A stretch of DNA of 6,946 bases from Chloroflexota bacterium (GCA_030616025.1 JAUWYD010000056.1:1-6946), one strand, 5' to 3'. Shown: positions 1-6,773, numbered from the stretch's first letter. Made by a program: numbers and translations. The notes: a model not told the origin generated them from the sequence alone.

Positions 1-725
1 ACCATGCGATCCTCAGGTCGCAAGCGAGCAGGCACTGTCTTGTAATGCCTGAGCAGTATCTCGCTCACTTCCAGATCCACAAACCTTTCACTGTGCAGCC
101 TTTCCAACAAGGCTGACACCTGGTTGGTAGTGGGCACCAGAGCTCCAAAAAAGCCTCCACCTGCCAGAGCCTCTTTCACCTGGCCGATGTATAGGTGAGG
201 CTCTCGTACGTCCATGAACAGGGCGTCAACCTCCTTCTCGTCAAACCCTTCGGCGATACCGCGGCGCTTCAACTCTACGTATTGTAGCAACTCCAGCTTG
301 GATAAGTTACTTGCGGCAACATCGATCATGTCCTGCCGCCTCTCATACGAATAGACTTTGCCGGTGGGCATCACCCCTTGGGCCAAGGCTATCGCCAGCG
401 CGCCGCTGCCTGTACCTGCTTCAATGACCCTGCTGCCAGCGACGATATTCATCTTCAGCAACACATACCCACTCTCTTTGGGGTAGATAATCTGACTCTC
501 GCGTTTAATATTCATTATCAGGTCGTGGATGGAAGGCCGCAGAAGATAGAAGGGATGACCCAGATGGGAGGTCATCTGCGCCCCCAGGGGCTGGCCCAGA
601 ACATCGTCATGTTTGACAAAGCCCCGGTGGGTATGCAGTTCCTCCCCGGGGCTCAAACGCACTATGAATCGCTTCCCATCCTCGCCCAATAGAAGCACCA
701 AGTCTTGTTCTCGCGCCACAGCCAT
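1..725 (-). CDS. trmI: tRNA (adenine-58-N1)-methyltransferase TrmI, C-terminus cut by window edge
   Basis: The product is an SAM-dependent methyltransferase that makes m1A58 in the T-loop of tRNAs in the cytoplasm. The frame is open from the ATG at 725 to base 1, giving 241 complete codons with no stop, so the C-terminus is missing (probably a few tens of residues). Residues 1-60 form the small N-terminal domain typical of the family. The motif YPKESGY (81-87) precedes the Rossmann fold. SAM motif I is EAGTGSGAL (102-110), E128 is the likely ribose-binding acidic residue ending strand 2, and MDVREP (171-176) corresponds to the catalytic-loop D-x-x-EP motif of Thermus TrmI. VPTTNQV (197-203) matches the family's LPNxxQV segment. 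The start is supported by AGGA at 733-736, 7 bases upstream. The gene begins 34 bases after tRNA-Val with no terminator between, so co-transcription is likely. I am confident of the family; the tRNA target range is inferred from relatives. Confidence 0.9.
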   Translation of the reverse strand, partial: MAVAREQDLVLLLGEDGKRFIVRLSPGEELHTHRGFVKHDDVLGQPLGAQMTSHLGHPFYLLRPSIHDLIMNIKRESQIIYPKESGYVLLKMNIVAGSRVIEAGTGSGALAIALAQGVMPTGKVYSYERRQDMIDVAASNLSKLELLQYVELKRRGIAEGFDEKEVDALFMDVREPHLYIGQVKEALAGGGFFGALVPTTNQVSALLERLHSERFVDLEVSEILLRHYKTVPARLRPEDRM

Positions 726-732
726 GGCCAGA

Positions 733-736
733 TCCT
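733..736 (-). promoter_or_regulatory. Shine-Dalgarno site of trmI
   Basis: The minus strand reads AGGA 7 bases before the ATG at 725. It is a modest ribosome binding site, but it supports this start. It lies in the 34-base spacer between tRNA-Val and trmI, so it becomes the start of the trmI message once the tRNA is processed out. Confidence 0.5.
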
Positions 737-759
737 ATCTCACTCCGGTGCGCAACAAA

Positions 760-832
760 TGGGCGGAACAGGACTCGAACCTGCGACCTCTTCCTTGTAA
801 GGGAAGCGCTCTCCCAACTGAGCTACCCGCCC
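760..832 (-). tRNA. tRNA-Val(TAC)
   Basis: This is a complete 73-base cloverleaf on the minus strand. The acceptor stem GGGCGGG pairs with TCCGCCC (one G-T pair), the D-stem is GCTC/GAGC, the anticodon stem is CTTCC/GGAAG with loop CTTACAA (anticodon TAC, reading GTA and probably other Val codons), the variable loop is AGGTC, and the T-stem GCAGG/CCTGT encloses TTCGAGT. The discriminator base is A and no CCA is encoded, so the CCA end must be added by nucleotidyltransferase. The T-loop carries A58, the base that TrmI, encoded just downstream, methylates. It has its own promoter about 12 bases upstream. Confidence 0.97.
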
Positions 833-843
833 GCTTGCTCGAC

Positions 844-872
844 ATTGTATCGGAAGGTGGGGACACAGTCAA
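844..872 (-). promoter_or_regulatory. Sigma70-type promoter of tRNA-Val (and probably trmI)
   Basis: On the minus strand the -35 hexamer is TTGACT (872-867) and the -10 hexamer is TACAAT (849-844), separated by exactly 17 bases; each hexamer matches the consensus at 5 of 6 positions. Transcription would start near 837, about five bases before the mature tRNA 5' end, as is common for tRNA genes. No other promoter is evident before trmI, so it may serve both genes. Confidence 0.8.
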
Positions 873-875
873 TCA

Positions 876-905
876 CCGCGGCTCTCCTGCCTTGCCAGGC
901 CACGG
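876..905 (-). terminator. Candidate weak hairpin after argS
   Basis: The minus strand has CCGTGGC (905-899) and GCCGCGG (882-876), which form a 7-bp stem with one G-U pair around a 16-base loop, starting 5 bases after the argS stop. No T-run follows, so it is not a classical intrinsic terminator. It could be a Rho-dependent 3' end or a processing hairpin, or chance. It directly abuts the -35 box of the tRNA-Val promoter. Confidence 0.25.
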
Positions 906-910
906 ACCTT

Positions 911-2581
911 CTACATGCTCTCGGGGCCGCTGACACCCATGAGAGCCAGGACCCGGGCTAGCACAATCTTGGCTGCTGCCACCAGCTTCAGTCGTGCCTT
1001 ATTGAGGGGCATGTCCTCAGGGACTGACGAGACTACCCGGCATTGCTTGTAGAAGGGGTGAAAGGCACCCGCCAGATCCTGAGCATAATACGGCAGGTAA
1101 TGGGGGCTGAGGCTTGTTGCTGCCTTTTCCACCACCTCCGGCAAGCGCAGCATCTGACGAATCAAGGCCAGTTCCGCCGGGTGACCCAGCAACGAAACGT
1201 CACCATCACTGAAGTCTGTGCCTTGGGCATAGCGCAGGATACTTGCTGTCCGGGCATGGGCGTACTGCACGTAGTACACAGGGTTCTCGCTGGACTGCTC
1301 CTTGGCCAGGTCCAGATCCAGCTCCATTTGACTATCGGCTGCGCGGCCCAGGAGAAAGAAGCGTACCGCGTCAGGTCCGATCTCCTCCAGGACCTCTCGC
1401 AGGGTGATGATATCCCCCGTCCGTTTGGACAACCGCACCAACTCGCCACCTCGCCTCAAGGCAACCAACTGATATACGATCAGAACCAAGCTGTCGGGAT
1501 CCACGCCGATGGCCCTCATCGCCGCCTTCATACGAGGTACGTGCCCCTGATGGTCGGCGCCCCAAACATTTATCACCCTGTCGAAGCCGCGTCGGATAAA
1601 CTTGTCATAGTGATAGGCGATATCGGAGGCCAGGTAGCCGGGCTCCCCATCGGAACGGATGAGCACATTATCCTTGTCGTCCCCCAGTTCACTCGAGACA
1701 AACCACACTGCACCCGCCCGCTCAGCGACATGGTCCTTTTCGCGCAACATAGCCAATACGTGGTCAAAGACCCCACTATCATAGAGGCTGCGTTCGGAGA
1801 ACCACCGATCATAAGTGATGCCCAGCATGGTCAGGTCATCCTCGATCGAAGCCAGCATCTTCTCCAAGCCTATCTCATACAGGGCATTCACCGCCTCTCG
1901 GCGAGGCATTTCGAGGAACCTCTCGCCTTCCTGGCGCGCAACTTCGTCTCCCAGTTCCACCAAGTACGCGCCCCGATAGCCGTCCTCAGGAATCGGCTCA
2001 TCGCGACCGAGGGCTTGAGCGTAGCGAGCATAGAGCGTTTCGGCAAAAAGCCTCACTTGAGTGCCGGCGTCGTTGACGTAGTATTCCCGTTGGACTTCGT
2101 AGCCTGCGGCTTCCAGGACATTGGCGAGACCATCGCCAATGACAGTATTCCGCCCAGAGCCGACGTGCAGTGGGCCCGTGGGATTGGCACTCCCGTACTC
2201 TACCTGCACCTTCTGCCCCTGGCCCAGAGGCACATTGCCATAACTCTCCCCAGCGGCCAGTATCTCATCGACCTGCCGCGTCAGCCATCCGTCGTCCAGG
2301 GTGAAGTTGACAAAACCGGGTTCGGCCACCTCCACCTGGGCGAGGAAGTCAGTCTTGGGGATCCGAGAGGCGATCGCCTGCGCTACGCGCAAAGGGACCA
2401 TGCGTGCCGTGCCGGCCAGCTGCAAAGCTGCGCTAGTGGCGTAATCACCATGCTCCTCCCGCTGCGGGCGATCCACCACCAACGTGGGGAGATCAAAGGA
2501 GGGCAAATCGCCGGCGTCCTGAGCGGCCAGGATGGCCTCTCGGACCAGGCTCTCGATCTCGTGTAGTGGTTGCTCCAGCAT
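911..2581 (-). CDS. argS: arginyl-tRNA synthetase (ArgRS), class I
   Basis: The enzyme charges tRNA-Arg with arginine in an ATP- and tRNA-dependent reaction in the cytoplasm. At 556 aa it has normal bacterial length. The N-terminal Add-1 domain spans about residues 1-110 and includes the typical GFVNFTL segment (89-95). The catalytic Rossmann domain starts with SANPTGPLHVGS (131-142), where HVGS (139-142) stands in for the class I HIGH motif, the last His being Ser. YYVNDAGTQ (167-175) and NVWGADHQGH (338-347) are further family motifs. LSKRTG (384-389) is the KMSKS-equivalent loop. The C-terminal DALR anticodon-binding domain begins near NPVYYVQYAHAR (433-444). The ATG lies 2 bases after the polA stop, with no good Shine-Dalgarno at normal distance (GGAGG is 16 bases away), so translation is probably coupled to polA. 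It ends in TAG, 78 bases before tRNA-Val. Confidence 0.97.
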   Translation of the reverse strand: MLEQPLHEIESLVREAILAAQDAGDLPSFDLPTLVVDRPQREEHGDYATSAALQLAGTARMVPLRVAQAIASRIPKTDFLAQVEVAEPGFVNFTLDDGWLTRQVDEILAAGESYGNVPLGQGQKVQVEYGSANPTGPLHVGSGRNTVIGDGLANVLEAAGYEVQREYYVNDAGTQVRLFAETLYARYAQALGRDEPIPEDGYRGAYLVELGDEVARQEGERFLEMPRREAVNALYEIGLEKMLASIEDDLTMLGITYDRWFSERSLYDSGVFDHVLAMLREKDHVAERAGAVWFVSSELGDDKDNVLIRSDGEPGYLASDIAYHYDKFIRRGFDRVINVWGADHQGHVPRMKAAMRAIGVDPDSLVLIVYQLVALRRGGELVRLSKRTGDIITLREVLEEIGPDAVRFFLLGRAADSQMELDLDLAKEQSSENPVYYVQYAHARTASILRYAQGTDFSDGDVSLLGHPAELALIRQMLRLPEVVEKAATSLSPHYLPYYAQDLAGAFHPFYKQCRVVSSVPEDMPLNKARLKLVAAAKIVLARVLALMGVSGPESM

Positions 2582-2583
2582 GG

Positions 2584-5340
2584 CTAGGCCTGGTAAGCCT
2601 CCATCTGTTCCCAGTTCTTGCCGACCTTCAAATCCACCTTCAGCGCAGCGTCCAGAGCCCAGGCGTTCTCCATGATTGAGCGCACGAGCGGCGCCACCGG
2701 CCCCAGCTCTTCCTGAGGCACCTCTAGAACCAGTTCATCATGCACCTGGAGAATCATCCGAGCAGCGAGGTCCTCTTCCTTCAGCGCACGATGCAAGCGG
2801 ACCATCGCTATCTTGAGGATGTCAGCAGCGGAACCCTGAATGGGCATGTTGATCGCTTCTCGCTCAGCGGCACGCTTCACCCCTCCATGGGCGCGACTGG
2901 TGGTTTGCAGTTCGGGGAAATACCGCGAGCGCCCCAATAACGTTGATACGTAGCCCTGCTCCCGGGCTTCGTCCTTGGTCTGCTCTAGGTATTCCTTCAC
3001 TTTCTCATAGCGGGCAAAGTAACCGGCGATGAACTTGCGGGCTTCCTCCAGCGAGAGGTCGGTTCTCTGGGCCAGTCCGTACTCGCCCATCCCGTAGATA
3101 ATGCCAAAGTTGATGGTCTTGGCGATGCGACGCATGGCGGGAGTCACCGCGGTCAAGGGTACCTCGAAGACGGTGGAAGCAGTGCTCGCATGGATGTCTT
3201 CACCACGGTCAAAGGCCGCCAGCAGGTTGGGGTCCTGGGAGATGTGGGCCAAGATACGCAATTCCACCTGGGAGTAGTCGGCCGCCAACAGTACCCAGCC
3301 TTCCTGAGCCACAAAGGCGCAGCGCACGTGACGTCCCAGTTCAGTGCGCACCGGGATGTTCTGCAGATTGGGGTCACTGGAGGAGATGCGCCCCGTCACT
3401 GTGCCAGTCTGGTTGTAGGAGGTGTGCACTCGGCCGGTGTCCCGGTCCACCAGCAGAGGGAGAGAATCTACGTAAGTGGACTTGATCTTGGTCAGTTGCC
3501 GATGTTCCAGAATCAGGTCTATGATGGCATGCTGGTCCCTGAGTTCCTCCAGCACGCTGGCCCTCGTGGAGTAGCCGGCCTTCGTCTTGGCCTTCGCAGG
3601 TAAGCCAAGCTCCTCAAAGAGGACCTCCGCCAGTTGCTGTGTGGAGTTGATATTGAAGGGATGACCGGCCAGACCGTGGATTTCCTTCTCCAGGGCTACG
3701 ATGCGCTGATACATGCTCGCCGATATCTGCATCAACTCACCCGTGTCCAGGGCCACGCCTGCCATCTCCATCTCCATGAGCACCTCTACCAGAGGCATCT
3801 CGACATCGCGGAACAGGTCCCACTGCTCCCGTTGCCGCAACTCATCCTCCAGAACCACCATTAGTCGGAGAGTGGCATCGGCGTCAGCCCCTGCGTAGGC
3901 AGCAGTATCAGCGATGGACACCTGGGCCAAGGTGATTTGGTCACGACCCTTTCCGATCAACTCGGTGATGGGCCTCATCTCCCAGCCGAGCTTGCTCCAC
4001 GCCAGGTCCTTCAGGCCAAATCCTCGCCGAGATGGCTCTAGCAGATAGGCCGCAATCATGGTGTCAAAATCCAACCCACGCACAGCAATCCCGTGGCGCG
4101 CCAACACCGCCAGGTCGTACTTGCCGTTGTGGGCTGCCTTGGGAACGCTAGCGTCCTCCAACACAGGGCGCAGGCGCTCGACGACCAACCCCATCGGTAG
4201 CTGCCCCTCTGCATCTTGCGCCAGCAAGTGGCCAACCGGCACATAGACCGCCCGACCGGCCTTCGTGGCAAAGGAAAGACCTACCAAGTCCGCCCTCATG
4301 GCGTCTACGCTGGTGGTTTCTACGTCGAGAGCCATTCGGGGAGATCGCGCGAGCTCAGACAGCAGTGCATTCAACTGCTCTTCCGTGGTCACGGCAGTAT
4401 GCGCCCCAGCCGTCAAAGGATCCTGAGCGAAGAAGGTCATCTGCCGAACCCGGTGCCTGTCACTCGCGGGCAGCCGCTGCACAAGGCTTCTGAATTCCAG
4501 CTCCCGAAAGAGCGCTATCACCTCGTCGCGGTCGTAGTCGCTGGCACGGCACTGCTCCAGATTCAGATTGATGGGAACATCCGTAACGATGGTGGACAGG
4601 CGCTTGCTGAGCAACGCCCGCTCCTTCTGCCCGGCCAAGGACTTTCTTGCCCGGGTGGACTCTATCTCATCCAGATGCTCGTATATCTCCTCGATGGTGC
4701 CGTACCGCTGAATTAGTTGCCTGGCTGTCTTGTCACCTACGCCAGCCACGCCAGGGATGTTGTCCGACTTGTCCCCCACCAGCCCTTTGTAGTCAGCCAA
4801 AAGAGTTGGCGCTACGCCGTATTTCTCCTTGACCTCCTTCTCGTCATATAGCTTGGCGTCCGAGAACCTCTGCCGGTGGCCTCCCGGTGTCACCACCTTC
4901 ACCAGAGGGGTCACAAGCTGGAAAATATCGTTGTCGCCCGTGATGATGATTGTCTCCAACTCCTGATCGCTGGCCTGCTGTGCCAGGGATCCTATGAGAT
5001 CATCAGCCTCGTAGCCAGGAACCTCGAAAGCTGGGATATTCAATGCCTGTACCACGTGGCGGATACGCTCCATCTGGCTGCGCATCTCTTCCCGCATCGG
5101 TGGACGATGGGCTTTGTACTCTTCGAACTCTTCGTGGCGGAAAGTGGCAGCAGGCGCATCGAAAGTGACGACGATGTATTCTGGCTTCTCCTCCTGCAAC
5201 GCGTGCAGAAGCATCATCGTGAATCCGTACACCGCGTTGGTCAACTCCCCCTGGGAGGTGGAGAAGCCGTCCACAGGCAAGGCGAAGAAGGCGCGATAGG
5301 CCAGAGCATGTCCGTCCACGAGCACGAGTTTCTTCGCCAT
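2584..5340 (-). CDS. polA: DNA polymerase I (5' nuclease, proofreading exonuclease and polymerase)
   Basis: This is the repair and Okazaki-fragment-maturation polymerase: it removes RNA primers with its 5' nuclease and fills the gaps. At 918 aa it is full length. The 5' nuclease domain is residues 1-290, with metal-ligand acidic residues at D9, D61, E111/D113/D114, D136/D138 and D190/D193, and a helix-hairpin-helix around 195-210. The 3'-5' exonuclease domain is about 310-500, with all three motifs intact: D339/E341, N405/D409 and Y482/D486, so proofreading is predicted to be active. The polymerase domain is about 510-918. Motif A is DYSQVELR with D688, and the O-helix motif B carries R737, K741, F745 and Y749 (Phe at the position that disfavours dideoxynucleotides). 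Motif C is HDE at 867-869. The start is supported by GGAGG 6 bases upstream of the ATG. argS follows after 2 bases, and a promoter lies immediately upstream. Confidence 0.98.
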   Translation of the reverse strand: MAKKLVLVDGHALAYRAFFALPVDGFSTSQGELTNAVYGFTMMLLHALQEEKPEYIVVTFDAPAATFRHEEFEEYKAHRPPMREEMRSQMERIRHVVQALNIPAFEVPGYEADDLIGSLAQQASDQELETIIITGDNDIFQLVTPLVKVVTPGGHRQRFSDAKLYDEKEVKEKYGVAPTLLADYKGLVGDKSDNIPGVAGVGDKTARQLIQRYGTIEEIYEHLDEIESTRARKSLAGQKERALLSKRLSTIVTDVPINLNLEQCRASDYDRDEVIALFRELEFRSLVQRLPASDRHRVRQMTFFAQDPLTAGAHTAVTTEEQLNALLSELARSPRMALDVETTSVDAMRADLVGLSFATKAGRAVYVPVGHLLAQDAEGQLPMGLVVERLRPVLEDASVPKAAHNGKYDLAVLARHGIAVRGLDFDTMIAAYLLEPSRRGFGLKDLAWSKLGWEMRPITELIGKGRDQITLAQVSIADTAAYAGADADATLRLMVVLEDELRQREQWDLFRDVEMPLVEVLMEMEMAGVALDTGELMQISASMYQRIVALEKEIHGLAGHPFNINSTQQLAEVLFEELGLPAKAKTKAGYSTRASVLEELRDQHAIIDLILEHRQLTKIKSTYVDSLPLLVDRDTGRVHTSYNQTGTVTGRISSSDPNLQNIPVRTELGRHVRCAFVAQEGWVLLAADYSQVELRILAHISQDPNLLAAFDRGEDIHASTASTVFEVPLTAVTPAMRRIAKTINFGIIYGMGEYGLAQRTDLSLEEARKFIAGYFARYEKVKEYLEQTKDEAREQGYVSTLLGRSRYFPELQTTSRAHGGVKRAAEREAINMPIQGSAADILKIAMVRLHRALKEEDLAARMILQVHDELVLEVPQEELGPVAPLVRSIMENAWALDAALKVDLKVGKNWEQMEAYQA

Positions 5341-5346
5341 CCAATC

Positions 5347-5351
5347 CCTCC
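5347..5351 (-). promoter_or_regulatory. Shine-Dalgarno site of polA
   Basis: The minus strand has GGAGG (within GGGGAGGG) 6 bases before the ATG at 5340. This is a strong site at ideal spacing, and it fixes the polA start. An ATG farther upstream (5362) is in another frame. Confidence 0.8.
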
Positions 5352-5367
5352 CCGAGGGGCATGACTG

Positions 5368-5396
5368 ATTCTATTGAGTTTCCGTGGAAAAGTCAA
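5368..5396 (-). promoter_or_regulatory. Sigma70-type promoter of polA-argS
   Basis: On the minus strand, TTGACT (-35, 5396-5391) and TAGAAT (-10, 5373-5368) are 17 bases apart, each with a single mismatch to the consensus. The predicted start near 5361 gives a leader of about 20 bases, ending with the polA Shine-Dalgarno site. The promoter begins only 12 bases after the stop codon of the upstream PLP enzyme gene. An inverted repeat overlaps it (5378-5403). Confidence 0.75.
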
Positions 5397-5403
5397 CGGA
5401 AAC
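5378..5403 (-). repeat. 8-bp inverted repeat overlapping the polA promoter (possible operator or hairpin)
   Basis: GTTTCCGT (5378-5385) and ACGGAAAC (5396-5403) are perfect inverted repeats separated by 10 bases. One arm ends on the first base of the polA -35 box and the other lies in the promoter spacer, so a bound protein would cover the -35. Alternatively it is the 3' hairpin of the upstream PLP enzyme transcript, but no T-run follows on the minus strand. I do not recognise it as a known regulator's site; it may be coincidence in a short intergenic gap. Confidence 0.5.
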
Positions 5404-5408
5404 GGGGT

Positions 5409-6398
5409 TCATGGAATGGCCTTGATCAAGCCTTCGCCGTAGGCGAACAAAGCCGGAATGCCACCGGTGTGCCAGAAGATGACTGTCTCGCCCGATCCGA
5501 ATGCACCGCTACGTATCAGGTCGAGTAACCCAGCCATAGCGCGTCCGGTATAGACGGGATCCACCAAGATGCCCTCTATTCTGGCAACGAGACGGATTGC
5601 CTCCCGCTCCGGAGCCCCCATTACACCGTAGCCTTCTCCAACGTAGTCATCATAGACGACGAAGTCAGTCTCATCGAAGCTCAGGTCCAGGCCGAGAATC
5701 TCCGCAGTCTGAGGTACCAGTTCCTGCAGAATCTCCCTCAGCCCACTCTTCGTCCTGGCCACGCTGATGCCTGCCACTCGGCCATCGAAGCCGAGTGCCT
5801 CCGCACCCACGATCATCCCAGCCTGAGTGCCCCCTGAACTGGAGGCAAAGACGATGGCGTCAGCGTGCAAGTCCCGCTCCTTGAGCTGGCCCGCCAGTTC
5901 CTCCATCGCTGCCACATAGCCCAGGGCACCCGTGGGGTTGGAGCCGCCCACAGGAATCAGATAGGGGTGGCGACCTGCGCTTTCCTCTTCGACCGCGACT
6001 TCCATCATCGACTCGTGCAGAGGGTTGTCACCCGCCCAATGCACCTGGGCTCCCAGGAGGTCATCGAGCAACAGGTTTCCACTCCAGTCAGCAGGACCGG
6101 AACCCTGGAGAATGAGTATACAACGCAGGCCGTACATGGCCGCTGCGGCGGCCGTCTGGCGGGAATGGTTGGACTGGGCGGCTCCCACGGTGAGCACCGT
6201 ATCGGCACCTTCGTCCAGTGCCTCGGCGATGAGATACTCCAGCTTGCGCGCCTTGTTGCCTCCGGTGGCTAGCCCAGTCTGGTCATCCCGCTTCACGAAG
6301 AGCCGTGGCCCTCCCAACTCCTGCGACAGGCGCTCCATCTCCACCAGCGGTGTGGGAAGGTAAGCGACGGGTACGCGACGGACCTTGCTAGTGATCAC
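5409..6398 (-). CDS. PLP-dependent D-cysteine desulfhydrase-like enzyme (ACC deaminase family)
   Basis: This is a fold-type II pyridoxal-phosphate enzyme, probably cytoplasmic, that would cleave D-cysteine or a related D-amino acid to pyruvate, ammonia and sulfide. At 329 aa it has normal family length. GGNKARKLEYL (46-56) holds the Schiff-base lysine K49, and QSNHSRQTAA (75-84) is the substrate carboxylate/PLP loop. SSSGGTQAG (186-194) binds the PLP phosphate region, and DPVYTG (280-285) and HTGGIPALF (310-318) complete the site. True ACC deaminases have Glu and Leu at the positions of T284 and T311; Thr at both favours D-cysteine desulfhydrase over ACC deaminase, although the real substrate is not proven. 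The start is GTG at 6398, supported by a perfect 9-base Shine-Dalgarno. It lies 68 bases upstream of polA, and functional linkage to polA is not evident. Confidence 0.9.
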   Translation of the reverse strand: MITSKVRRVPVAYLPTPLVEMERLSQELGGPRLFVKRDDQTGLATGGNKARKLEYLIAEALDEGADTVLTVGAAQSNHSRQTAAAAAMYGLRCILILQGSGPADWSGNLLLDDLLGAQVHWAGDNPLHESMMEVAVEEESAGRHPYLIPVGGSNPTGALGYVAAMEELAGQLKERDLHADAIVFASSSGGTQAGMIVGAEALGFDGRVAGISVARTKSGLREILQELVPQTAEILGLDLSFDETDFVVYDDYVGEGYGVMGAPEREAIRLVARIEGILVDPVYTGRAMAGLLDLIRSGAFGSGETVIFWHTGGIPALFAYGEGLIKAIP

Positions 6399-6402
6399 GG
6401 TA

Positions 6403-6411
6403 TCACCTCCT
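6403..6411 (-). promoter_or_regulatory. Perfect Shine-Dalgarno deciding a GTG start
   Basis: The minus strand reads AGGAGGTGA, complementary to the whole conserved 3' tail of bacterial 16S rRNA. Counted from AGGAGG, it is 7 bases before the GTG at 6398. This selects GTG as the start of the PLP enzyme gene despite the absence of an ATG, and predicts efficient translation. Confidence 0.85.
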
Positions 6412-6437
6412 GAGAGTTACTGACGGTGTCATGGCGA

Positions 6438-6467
6438 ATTGTACCACACCTGGCGAGACAGGGATAA
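6438..6467 (-). promoter_or_regulatory. Candidate extended -10 promoter of the PLP enzyme gene
   Basis: The minus strand has TGGTACAAT, an extended -10 (TGn) followed by TACAAT at 6443-6438. The only -35 candidate is TTATCC (6467-6462), 18 bases away and poor, but extended -10 promoters tolerate this. The predicted start near 6431 gives a leader of about 33 bases that includes the strong Shine-Dalgarno site. Confidence 0.4.
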
Positions 6468-6494
6468 CGCAGGGCTTGACGTGCCGGCCACCAC

Positions 6495-6527
6495 CCCTGA
6501 GAGGCTGTGGAAAAGGACTTCTCAGGG
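6495..6527. repeat. 8-bp perfect inverted repeat, intergenic
   Basis: CCCTGAGA (6495-6502) and TCTCAGGG (6520-6527) can form an 8-bp stem around a 17-base loop. As plus-strand RNA it extends by a G-U and a G-C pair to 10 bp. No T-run follows on either strand, so a terminator is unlikely. It lies upstream of the candidate promoter of the PLP enzyme gene. Confidence 0.5.
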
Positions 6528-6600
6528 TTGCTGCTGCTCTGCCCCTGCGCACCCAGCCGAGACTCCTGAAGCTCCGCAGGGACTCTTTGACCTTTGCACG

Positions 6601-6660
6601 GGAATTCATTCTGGCGCGCCTCTGCGCAACGCCCGCAGGACCGCCAGGAAATCGAATTCC
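6601..6660. repeat. 60-base nested inverted repeat, intergenic
   Basis: Three nested complementary pairs share one axis: GGAATTC (6601-6607) with GAATTCC (6654-6660), CTGGCG (6611-6616) with CGCCAG (6642-6647), and CTGCG (6622-6626) with CGCAG (6634-6638). Small internal loops separate them, and the tip is a 7-base loop. The structure could fold on either strand. It could be a small palindromic repeat, an RNA structure or a decayed element; the function is unknown. Confidence 0.5.
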
Positions 6661-6773
6661 TTGGCTCAAACCATCAGCGGTCTAGGGGGACTCAAAGCGC
6701 CCAGCAGCACTGCCCCGTATTCGGCCGAAGCACAAGAGTGTCCGTCTTCCTCGTAACCCTCCTCTCGATAAGG

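Noticed and set aside
613..933. A plus-strand open frame of 106 codons across the tRNA-Val region
   Set aside because: Its peptide includes the familiar artefact produced by translating the complement of a tRNA T-arm; it overlaps the tRNA, its promoter and the ends of two real genes.
1043..2566. A 507-codon open frame on the plus strand opposite argS
   Set aside because: It lies wholly antisense to a textbook ArgRS. The translation shows no recognisable domain and low-complexity His/Gln-rich composition, as expected of the mirror of a GC-rich coding gene.
5378..5403. Intrinsic terminator after the PLP enzyme gene
   Set aside because: The hairpin has only a moderate stem and no following T-run, and its position fits the polA promoter better; it is kept as a dyad of unknown role.
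6613..6660. Rare-cutter and EcoRI-like sites (GGCGCGCC, two GAATTC) suggesting cloning-vector sequence
   Set aside because: The flanking sequence shows no vector features; the two GAATTC copies are simply the arms of the inverted repeat.
6403..6669. A possible 88-residue minus-strand small protein upstream of the PLP enzyme gene
   Set aside because: It needs a TTG start without a Shine-Dalgarno, is Arg/Pro-rich with no motif, and runs through the inverted repeats, the promoter and the Shine-Dalgarno of the real gene.
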